A stretch of DNA of 31,046 nucleotides, taken from assembly GCA_051652645.1 (NCBI GenBank), contig JBOFUP010000022.1, positions 1 to 31,046 on the forward strand, given 5' to 3'. The notes under the pieces were generated by a model, which was not told where the DNA came from, ran no database searches, and saw only the letters and a list, made by a program, of their open reading frames with translations. Positions 24,754 to 31,046 of this stretch are shown one piece after another (position 1 is the first letter of the stretch; each line of letters starts with the position of its first letter). The position numbers and the translations under genes were made by a program. Source of the stretch: UBA7332 sp051652645 (GTDB lineage: Bacteria; Bacteroidota; Bacteroidia; Bacteroidales; UBA7332).

Positions 24754-25191
24754 ATGGAATATCCAAGAATCATTAACCTACCGAAGATACCTGATCCAAG
24801 GGGTAGTCTATCTTTTATTGAAAGCAATAATCATATACCATTCGAAATAAATAGGGTTTTCTATATTTATGATGTTCCTGGTGGAGCGAGCCGTGGTGCT
24901 CATGCTCATAAGGTTCTTTCTCAATTCATTATTGCAGTGAGTGGGAGCTTTGAGGTTTTCGTGACGGATGGAGACAGTAGCTCTACTTTTTTGCTAAAAC
25001 GTCCTTATGAAGGACTACTTATCCCTCCTGGTACTTGGTGTGAGATAAGGGACTTCTCCTCTGGGGCTTGCTGCCTCGTATTGGCTTCTCATCCTTATGA
25101 AGAGGAGGATTACATTCGTGATTATGAGGATTACTTGTTATATAAAAGAGTGAAACATGATAAAATTTCTGGATCTCAAAAGGGTCAATGA
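24754..25191 (+). CDS. fdtA: dTDP-4-keto-6-deoxyglucose 3,4-ketoisomerase (FdtA/QdtA type)
   Basis: This 145-residue cupin protein belongs to the WxcM/FdtA family, which turns dTDP-4-keto-6-deoxyglucose into the 3-keto sugar used for Fuc3N or Qui3N. DPRGSLSFIE (14-23) and RGAHAHK (48-54, with H50 and H52 as the expected catalytic histidines) are the family motifs; IPPGTWCEIRDFS is the second cupin motif. The gene overlaps fdtB by 35 bases, so the two are coupled. Whether it is a galacto- (FdtA) or gluco-type (QdtA) isomerase cannot be told. The genes for making dTDP-glucose and for acylating the product are not in the window. Confidence 0.87.
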   Translation: MEYPRIINLPKIPDPRGSLSFIESNNHIPFEINRVFYIYDVPGGASRGAHAHKVLSQFIIAVSGSFEVFVTDGDSSSTFLLKRPYEGLLIPPGTWCEIRDFSSGACCLVLASHPYEEEDYIRDYEDYLLYKRVKHDKISGSQKGQ

Positions 25192-26263
25192 GCCGTATGA
25201 TTCGCTTATAAAGGATGCTATAAATGAGGTAGTAAACAGTGGATGGTATCTGCTAGGAAAAGAGAATAGGTCGTTCGAGGAGTCTTTGGCTAAGTATCTA
25301 AAGATAAAACATGTCGTTCCTTGTGCTAGTGGGCTTGATGCTCTTCGACTGACGCTCAGAGCTTGGTTGGAGATGGGGGTATTGAATGAGGGCGACGAGG
25401 TTATTGTTCCTGCTAATACTTACGTAGCTACGGTGTTGGCTATAACTGATAATAGGCTTAAACCAATATTTGTTGAACCTAATCCCAATTCGGCTAATAT
25501 AGATGTCAGCAAAATAGAGGTGGCTATAAATGAAAGAACTCGTGCTTTAGTTGTGGTTCATCTTTATGGCAGATCTGCTTGGGAGAAAGAGTTGGAGCTC
25601 TTGGCTGAAAAATATGGATTGAAAATACTTGAAGACAACGCCCAATCTATGGGGGCTATGTATAGGGATGGGCGATTTTGTGGTACCCTTGGTGATGCTG
25701 GTGCTTGTAGTTTCTATCCTACGAAGAACCTTGGTGCTCTTGGGGATGCTGGTGCAGTGGTTACTAACGATGATGAATTAGCAAGAACTGTAAGATCGCT
25801 GACAAACTATGGTTCGCGAGTAAAATATCAGAATATTATTAAGGGCGCTAATAGTAGAATGGATGAAATACAGGCTGCTGTGCTTGGGGCTAAACTTCCT
25901 TTTCTTGATGCTGATAATAATAGACGCAGAGAGATTGCTGAGATGTTCTACAATGGGATCAATAATAGTAAGATTGAACTATTTGATAAAGTTTCATATT
26001 CTTCTGAGCATGTTCATCATCTATTTGTTATTAAGTGTAGGGAGAGAGATAGATTACTTGAATATCTTATGCTTGGAGGAGTGGAGTGTCAGATACATTA
26101 CCCTATTCCACCGCATAAGCAGGAGTGTTACTGTGAATATGTAGAGTTATCACTCCCAATAACAGAAGAGCTTGCTCGTTGCTCTCTTTCTATACCGATA
26201 TCACCGGTAATGAACCATAACGAGGTAGAATGCATTATAGATCTAATAAATAAATTTCAATAG
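25157..26263 (+). CDS. fdtB: dTDP-3-amino-3,6-dideoxyhexose transaminase (FdtB/QdtB type)
   Basis: This 368-residue PLP enzyme of the DegT/DnrJ/EryC1/StrS family adds an amino group to the 3-keto sugar made by FdtA. PLP-binding features are the cofactor-contacting EDNAQSMGA (159-167) and the lysine K190 in YPTKNLGALGDAGA. It overlaps fdtA by 35 bases and precedes meaB by 2 bases. The pairing with FdtA supports a Fuc3N or Qui3N product, used in O-antigen, S-layer or protein glycans. No glycosyltransferase lies beside it. Confidence 0.88.
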   Translation: MIKFLDLKRVNEPYDSLIKDAINEVVNSGWYLLGKENRSFEESLAKYLKIKHVVPCASGLDALRLTLRAWLEMGVLNEGDEVIVPANTYVATVLAITDNRLKPIFVEPNPNSANIDVSKIEVAINERTRALVVVHLYGRSAWEKELELLAEKYGLKILEDNAQSMGAMYRDGRFCGTLGDAGACSFYPTKNLGALGDAGAVVTNDDELARTVRSLTNYGSRVKYQNIIKGANSRMDEIQAAVLGAKLPFLDADNNRRREIAEMFYNGINNSKIELFDKVSYSSEHVHHLFVIKCRERDRLLEYLMLGGVECQIHYPIPPHKQECYCEYVELSLPITEELARCSLSIPISPVMNHNEVECIIDLINKFQ

Positions 26264-26265
26264 AG

Positions 26266-27360
26266 ATGGATAAGCACCACGATCACCCAGAAAATAACTC
26301 ACTATATCAAGGGCTAAATGTTAATAAAGGCATTGCACAGCCTCCAACTGTTAATCCAAACCTTAAACGTAAGAAGAGAGAAAAGATTTCGGCCAATAAG
26401 TATGTGGATGAAATATTGAAAGGGAATAGAACAATCTTGTCACAGGCTGTGACTTTAGTAGAAAGTGCAAACCCCATTCACCACGATATGGCTCAAGAGG
26501 TTATTGAGAAGCTTCTTCCGTATTCAGGCAATAGTGTGAGAGTGGGTATAACGGGTGTTCCTGGTGCTGGAAAAAGTACATCAATTGATACATTTGGCAT
26601 GCATCTTTTGGAACAGGGAAGGAAGCTTGCAGTTTTGGCTATTGACCCTAGCAGTGAGCGCACTAAGGGGTCTATCTTAGGGGATAAGACTAGGATGGAG
26701 CAGCTCTCTATTCAAGAGAATGCTTTCATTAGGCCTTCGCCTTCGGCTGGTTCTTTGGGGGGAGTTGCAAGAAAGACTAGAGAGAGCATAATTCTGTGTG
26801 AAGCTGCTGGATTTGATACCATTTTTGTTGAAACTGTTGGTGTGGGTCAAAGTGAAACGGCTGTACACTCTATGGTGGATTTCTTTATGTTGCTGCAAGT
26901 TCCAGGTACGGGTGATGAACTTCAGGGTATAAAACGTGGTATAATGGAGATGGCTGACGGTATTGTTATCAACAAGGCTGATGGTAATAATATTGATAAA
27001 GCAAAGCTTGCTCAAGGACAATATAGAAATGCTCTTCACTTGTTTCCTGCTACGGAGTCTGGATGGAAGCCTCAAGTGTTAACCTATTCTGGATATTATG
27101 GTACGGGAATAAAGGAGATATGGGAGATGGTTGATAGTTATATTACATTTACAAAGGATAATGGATACTTTGATAGTAAACGTAATGATCAATCTAAGTA
27201 TTGGATGTACTCAACAATTAATGAGCAATTACATGATAGATTTTATCATAATCCAGAGATAGAAAACTTATTAAGCTTGATAGAAAAGAGGGTGCTCAAT
27301 GCTGAGATCAGCTCTTTTGTTGCTGCAAAAGAGGTTCTAAATAGATACTTTTCATTATAA
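26266..27360 (+). CDS. meaB: Methylmalonyl-CoA mutase-associated GTPase MeaB
   Basis: This 364-residue G3E-type P-loop GTPase acts as a chaperone of methylmalonyl-CoA mutase; it guards cobalamin loading and reactivates the enzyme. Motifs are GVPGAGKST (97-105), VETVGVGQSE (switch region) and NKADG for guanine recognition. The first 40 residues are a charged, low-complexity extension. The mutase genes are not in the window. It starts 2 bases after fdtB ends, so it is probably in the same transcript although the roles appear unrelated. It implies a succinate-propionate pathway in the organism. Confidence 0.93.
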   Translation: MDKHHDHPENNSLYQGLNVNKGIAQPPTVNPNLKRKKREKISANKYVDEILKGNRTILSQAVTLVESANPIHHDMAQEVIEKLLPYSGNSVRVGITGVPGAGKSTSIDTFGMHLLEQGRKLAVLAIDPSSERTKGSILGDKTRMEQLSIQENAFIRPSPSAGSLGGVARKTRESIILCEAAGFDTIFVETVGVGQSETAVHSMVDFFMLLQVPGTGDELQGIKRGIMEMADGIVINKADGNNIDKAKLAQGQYRNALHLFPATESGWKPQVLTYSGYYGTGIKEIWEMVDSYITFTKDNGYFDSKRNDQSKYWMYSTINEQLHDRFYHNPEIENLLSLIEKRVLNAEISSFVAAKEVLNRYFSL

Positions 27361-27379
27361 ACTTATAAACTCGAATGGT

Positions 27380-27610
27380 ATGTCAAATAGTTCATGGCTC
27401 TCATTTATTCTAGGCCTTGCTTTGGGCGCTGGGATTGTATATCTTTTTACGACAGAGAAGGGTGAGGAACTTCGCAAAAAAGTAGCAGACCTATTAGATG
27501 AAAAGGGAATAAAGCTTTCGAGTAGTGAACTTGATGAGTTGTTAGAGGAGCTCGGAAGTAGAGTGAATAAACCTAGAAAAACGGATAACGAATATGGAGC
27601 AGGGGAGTAA
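27380..27610 (+). CDS. Small YtxH-domain membrane protein
   Basis: A 76-residue protein with one N-terminal membrane helix (about residues 6-25, SFILGLALGAGIVYLF) with closely spaced glycines, followed by a charged helix rich in Lys and Glu. This is the YtxH pattern. The family is linked to envelope stress in other bacteria, but its function is unknown. It overlaps the following gene by 17 bases. Confidence 0.78.
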   Translation: MSNSSWLSFILGLALGAGIVYLFTTEKGEELRKKVADLLDEKGIKLSSSELDELLEELGSRVNKPRKTDNEYGAGE

Positions 27611-27974
27611 TAAATCTCATGAAGAGATGATTAATGATCTTCGTAATTATGCTAAAATGAGAGTAGATCTCTTGAAGCTTGAATTTGTTGAAAAGTTGTC
27701 TCGTATTATTGCTGTTCTTCTTGTTGTTCTTCTTGCTGGTGTATTCGTGGCTATTGCTATATTTTATCTCACTCTAGCATTCATCTATTGGAGTGAAACG
27801 CTCTTTGGATCACAACTCCCAGGATTCTTCATAACCTCAGGGGTTCTACTTTTGATTGCCGCTCTAATATATGCTTTGAAGAATAAGTTGTTTATTGACC
27901 CTTTAGTTAGGGTGTTTAGTTCTATCTTTTTTGAACCTGATAACGAGAATATTGATGATGATGATACAGTATAA
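27594..27974 (+). CDS. Phage holin family-like membrane protein (chromosomal)
   Basis: A 126-residue protein with an amphipathic N-terminal helix and two membrane segments (about 39-67 and 78-98), with charged ends. This is the pattern of the 'phage holin family' (PF07332-like) proteins common in Bacteroidota chromosomes, which are not part of prophages. No lysis or phage gene is nearby. It overlaps both neighbours, so the three small genes are likely translated together. Confidence 0.75.
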   Translation: MEQGSNKSHEEMINDLRNYAKMRVDLLKLEFVEKLSRIIAVLLVVLLAGVFVAIAIFYLTLAFIYWSETLFGSQLPGFFITSGVLLLIAALIYALKNKLFIDPLVRVFSSIFFEPDNENIDDDDTV

Positions 27975-28215
27975 AAGTGCTCCTTATCATAAGCTCACTT
28001 CTCTTAGTCAGGTGAGTGCCGCGAGAAAGAAGCAGATGATAAGAGTGAAAAGACAAGAAGAGATAATTGAGGGTGATTGGAAGCAGGTTAGTCAAACAAT
28101 TAAAACTGTAACTAGCATTGGATCTTCAATCGCTTCTTTTACAAGTGGTGTGACAATGTTTAATGGCCTTAGAATGGGTGCTAAAGTTATATCTATGCTT
28201 CTGAAAAGAGGGTAG
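27955..28215 (+). CDS. Small hypothetical protein, third gene of the membrane trio
   Basis: About 87 residues from the first of three consecutive ATG codons (27955, 27958, 27961). A longer start at 27931 would overlap the preceding gene more. The N-terminal half is basic (ARKKQMIRVKRQEE); the C-terminal half has a weakly hydrophobic stretch with small residues (TSIGSSIASFTSGVTMFNGL). I do not recognise the family, but a small gene after the YtxH and holin-like genes is usual in this phylum. Confidence 0.65.
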   Translation: MMMIQYKSAPYHKLTSLSQVSAARKKQMIRVKRQEEIIEGDWKQVSQTIKTVTSIGSSIASFTSGVTMFNGLRMGAKVISMLLKRG

Positions 28216-28248
28216 TAAGTAATTGATCTATAATTCTCTTTTATTATT

Positions 28249-28278
28249 AAAAGAGCCGAGAAGATTAGAGGCTTTTTT
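28249..28278 (+). terminator. Terminator after the membrane trio
   Basis: The 9 bp stem AAAAGAGCC/GGCTTTTTT contains one G-T pair and a 12-base loop, and it ends in T6. A second inverted repeat CTCTTTTA/TAAAAGAG (28236-28255) overlaps it and may compete. It probably ends the fdtA-to-trio transcript. Confidence 0.65.
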
Positions 28279-28279
28279 G

Positions 28280-28287
28280 TAATTTTG
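28280..28287 (+). promoter_or_regulatory. -7 box for hflX
   Basis: TAATTTTG matches TAnnTTTG and is 29 bases before the hflX ATG, directly after the terminator T run. No -33 TTTG is visible. Confidence 0.45.
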
Positions 28288-28316
28288 CACCCTATTAATT
28301 TAGCAATCAATCAAGA

Positions 28317-29543
28317 ATGAAAGATTTAATAATATCCGAAGCTAAAAGCGAAACAGCTGTTCTAGTAGGAATAATTACTCCACAACAGGGTGAATTTAAG
28401 GCTAGAGAATATCTAGATGAATTAGCTTTCCTAGCCGAAACAGCTGGTGCTGTTCCTGTGAAGCAGTTTTTCCAACGCTTAGATCAACCTAATAGCGTAA
28501 CCTTCGTTGGTTCGGGTAAACTTCAAGAGATAAAAGAGTACGTCGAGGAGCATGAAATAGGTATGGTGCTTTTCGATGATGACTTGTCTCCTAAACAGCT
28601 ACGAAATATTGAGAAAGAACTTCAAGTGAAAATACTTGATAGAACGAGTCTTATCCTTGATATATTTGCAAAGAGGGCACAAACAGCTCATGCTAAGGTG
28701 CAGGTGGAGCTTGCTCAATATCAATACCTATTGCCGCGTTTGACAAGACTTTGGACTCACTTAGAGAGACAAAGAGGGGGTATTGGTATGAGGGGGCCTG
28801 GTGAAACTCAGATAGAGACTGACCGTCGTATTATCTTAGATAAGATATCAAAACTCAAAGAAGAGCTCATTAGAGTAGATAAACAAAAGTCTACTCAGCG
28901 AAAAAATCGTGGGAAAATGGTTAGAGTTGCTTTGGTTGGCTATACAAACGTGGGCAAATCTACTATGATGAACATACTAAGTAAGTCGGACGTTTTTGCT
29001 GAGAATAAACTTTTTGCAACTCTAGATACAACTGTTAGAAAAGTAATCATAGATAATCTTCCTTTTCTTCTTACTGATACAGTAGGTTTTATTAGAAAGC
29101 TTCCAACTCACCTTGTAGAGTCATTTAAATCTACTCTGGATGAAGTTAGAGAGGCTGACCTACTAATTCATGTAGTTGATATATCTCATCCTGGTTTTGC
29201 TGATCAGTTTGACGTAGTAAACCGTACTCTTAACGAAACGTGTGATGCAGAAGGAAAACCAATGATTGTTGTATTTAACAAGATCGATGCTTACAAACAT
29301 ATTCCTAAGGATGAAGATGACCTAACACCTAGAACAGCAGAGAACATAACTCTTGATGAGCTTAAACAAAGCTGGAGTGGTAAGCTTAAAGGTGATTGTA
29401 TGTTTATCTCTGCAAAGCAGCGAGAAAACATGGATGAGTTGAAAGATCTAATGTATACAAGAGTAAAAGAAATTCATATAGGAAGATTCCCTTATAATGA
29501 CTTCTTGTTTAACAACTATGATCAGGAGGATATTCAGCAATAA
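28317..29543 (+). CDS. hflX: GTPase HflX
   Basis: This 408-residue ribosome-associated GTPase splits stalled or heat-damaged 70S ribosomes in other bacteria. The N-terminal domain contains FVGSGKLQEI and the glycine-rich GGIGMRGPGETQIETDRR linker typical of HflX. The G domain begins at VALVGYTNVGKST, with DTVGFIRKLP and NKID as the other G motifs. Length is normal. It has its own -7 box and two terminators, so it is probably transcribed alone. Confidence 0.95.
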   Translation: MKDLIISEAKSETAVLVGIITPQQGEFKAREYLDELAFLAETAGAVPVKQFFQRLDQPNSVTFVGSGKLQEIKEYVEEHEIGMVLFDDDLSPKQLRNIEKELQVKILDRTSLILDIFAKRAQTAHAKVQVELAQYQYLLPRLTRLWTHLERQRGGIGMRGPGETQIETDRRIILDKISKLKEELIRVDKQKSTQRKNRGKMVRVALVGYTNVGKSTMMNILSKSDVFAENKLFATLDTTVRKVIIDNLPFLLTDTVGFIRKLPTHLVESFKSTLDEVREADLLIHVVDISHPGFADQFDVVNRTLNETCDAEGKPMIVVFNKIDAYKHIPKDEDDLTPRTAENITLDELKQSWSGKLKGDCMFISAKQRENMDELKDLMYTRVKEIHIGRFPYNDFLFNNYDQEDIQQ

Positions 29544-29589
29544 TAAATAGTACTGAATATATTATTATGCTTTACGTGTAAGCAGTTTT

Positions 29590-29609
29590 AGACGTGATTA
29601 CGTCTTTTT
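29590..29609 (+). terminator. First terminator after hflX
   Basis: A 6 bp stem AGACGT/ACGTCT with loop GATT and a following T tract, 46 bases after the stop codon. Confidence 0.6.
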
Positions 29610-29646
29610 CATATAATATTTAACTTCGTCTTTTTGACCTAAAGTT

Positions 29647-29680
29647 AAGCCCGGAAATTATTTATTTAATTTTCGGGCTT
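29647..29680 (+). terminator. Second terminator after hflX
   Basis: A 14 bp stem (29647-29660 with 29667-29680, one G-T pair) with the 6-base loop TTTATT, followed by TTATTATTT. It is stronger than the first hairpin. Confidence 0.8.
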
Positions 29681-29699
29681 TTATTATTTATGGATAACA

Positions 29700-31046
29700 A
29701 ACGAGCAATTTTCATATTAACTGATTCTTGAATTAAGCATTTCAATATATGACATGAACTCTATTCGGTATATCATCATAGGAGTGCTCTCAGATATATG
29801 TAAGCGTAATCAACAAGGAATAACGTATATCTTCTGAGAGGAATAAGATAGTAATAATTTTATCGCTAAGATCTATTTCTCATCGAGTAGTATAATGATA
29901 TTTCATAAGACTGGTGTAAGCAAACAAGCCTTCGAGCAAATTAATGCATATAATGGATTATTAGACAATATATCTCTACTGCAACACATGATTATGTTTT
30001 ATTTAAAATCAGATTGGGCTTTTATGAATAGAGGATTCTTCAAGTCTAAAGTATTTGCAAGCTTACATAGAAAGTTGTTGTCTATGGAAATTTCAATATA
30101 TAGCTGATTAAAATAGAATTGTCGTAAATAAAAACTCTTTGCTAGAGCTTAGTAATAATGTCTTAAATGAAGTATTGAGTATTATAAACTTGGAAAACTA
30201 AGCTAAAGTGTACTTCTGATTAATTGTATTGATGATGATGCACGGCTGGTCTTTCAAAATATAAAAGTACTTGGAAGATAGAGTTCCTATTCAACACACT
30301 TAAATGCTCTATCCAAGAAAGTGTAAATGCTATTAGATCGTAACTATGAGTGGTATTAATTGAAATTCATCTGTTAACTGTATTGAGGACGAAAGTAGTC
30401 AATTATAGTAATGTAATTATTGTGCTATATTGACTTATATAAGTTGCGTGAACGCCCTATAAACGCTTGAATATAGAGTATTTAAAAAGAATAGTTCAAC
30501 TAAAATTAAACTACTCAATTAATATGGACAACTAAGGATTTAATGCCTAATATCAATATCTACAATGAGAAAGGATAGATTTAAGTTCTTTTTGGTAACA
30601 CCTATAGAATAGATATTGTTACAAGGCCTTGTTATTCTAAACCTATACAGAGAATTGCTCTAAAACTAGCATATGAAGTCTTACTATAGAGATATCTATA
30701 TGGTGGATAAAAAGATTATATTCAAATATGTTTTAGTAATGGGATACAGCTAAAGAATTTCTAGCTCGGGGGTATATATCTCTTGTTTAACTGATCCGAT
30801 AAATAGAGTGACTCAAAAAATAAAAGGTTCTATTTGATGCTTTTCCTGATGATATTAAAGGATTTACTCCTTGAGTCATTCCCTAGGACAAATATTGAAT
30901 AGGTCTTAATAAAACCATACTGCTAGGGTGTGTATTTAGTAAGCTAGTATTATAAAGTAGCAAATGACGGTTTATAAAAGAAATATTTCATCGATAACAC
31001 TTCCTTTTAGTATTGTGAGCAAATCTTCGAGTTCTCAATATTACAC
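29700..31046. other. AT-rich stretch without a recognised gene
   Basis: In both strands stop codons are frequent. The longest ATG ORF is 70 codons (29895-30107, plus) and its translation matches no family I know; part of it (DWAFMNRGFFKSKVFASL) is only vaguely transposase-like. Shorter open stretches in changing frames are seen near 30110-30340, as expected from either chance or a decayed gene. There are two notable inverted repeats (29787-29840 and 30809-30878). I see no tRNA, rRNA, tmRNA, RNase P or CRISPR. Confidence 0.55.

Noticed and set aside
26677..27075. 132-codon minus-strand ORF
   Set aside because: It lies within meaB on the opposite strand; the meaB GTPase motifs explain this DNA.
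27594..27974. Prophage suggested by the holin-like gene
   Set aside because: No integrase, capsid, tail or lysin genes are nearby, and holin-like genes of this type are ordinary chromosomal genes in Bacteroidota.
29895..30107. 70-codon ORF as a gene, or as a transposase remnant
   Set aside because: There is no promoter motif, no family match and no flanking terminal repeats; the similarity to transposases is too vague to claim.
29690..30712. Possible origin with DnaA-box-like sequences (near 29690 and 30703)
   Set aside because: Only two one-mismatch sites about 1 kb apart in AT-rich DNA, without dnaA, dnaN or a cluster of boxes.

Overview
This 31 kb window looks like chromosomal DNA of a Bacteroidota, most likely a Bacteroidales and possibly Porphyromonas-like. 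The evidence is: AT-rich DNA; almost no Shine-Dalgarno motifs; repeated promoter elements of the Bacteroidota type (TTTG, about 19 bp, then TAnnTTTG); an N-succinylornithine carbamoyltransferase with the diagnostic Pro90; a DUF2723 membrane protein; an M28-type glutaminyl cyclase lipoprotein; and an electron-bifurcating NfnAB pair. The genus is inference only. No plasmid, prophage or intact insertion sequence was recognised.

Layout. At the left edge are two tandem minus-strand tRNA-Gln(TTG) genes with a clear promoter. Next comes a 430 bp intergenic stretch with an unusual array of four ACGTACGT palindromes spaced exactly 22 bp apart. A minus-strand operon follows: glutaminyl cyclase, nfnA, nfnB. 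Upstream of it is a Na/phosphate cotransporter gene. Divergent from that are a plus-strand nucleoside kinase, then a large DUF2723 protein overlapped or closely followed by a NodB deacetylase. A minus-strand group covers DUF695, DUF3467, argF' and a PL10 pectate lyase. Upstream of it are an AraC regulator, an exported repeat protein and a DUF3943 protein. A TonB-dependent receptor diverges from the AraC gene. A second four-copy ACGTACGT array with the same 22 bp phasing lies after the receptor, followed by the minus-strand acetate operon pta, hbd-like, ackA. The right part carries a plus-strand run fdtA, fdtB, meaB, ytxH-like, holin-like and a small hypothetical gene, then hflX with two terminators. 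The last 1.35 kb holds no gene I can support.

How the genes work together. NfnAB balances NADH, NADPH and ferredoxin; Pta and AckA make ATP from acetyl-CoA; MeaB protects methylmalonyl-CoA mutase. Together these suggest an anaerobic fermenter making acetate and perhaps propionate. FdtA and FdtB make a dTDP-3-amino-3,6-dideoxyhexose for surface glycans, and DUF2723 may glycosylate exported proteins. AraC, the TonB receptor, the repeat protein and DUF3943 may form one regulated outer-membrane uptake locus.

The most unusual signal is the pair of phased ACGTACGT arrays, 20.6 kb apart and both intergenic. They are neither CRISPR nor coding. Second-rank observations are an Hbd-like protein with changed active-site positions between pta and ackA, a G8 tract early in the pectate lyase gene, and the gene-free right end.
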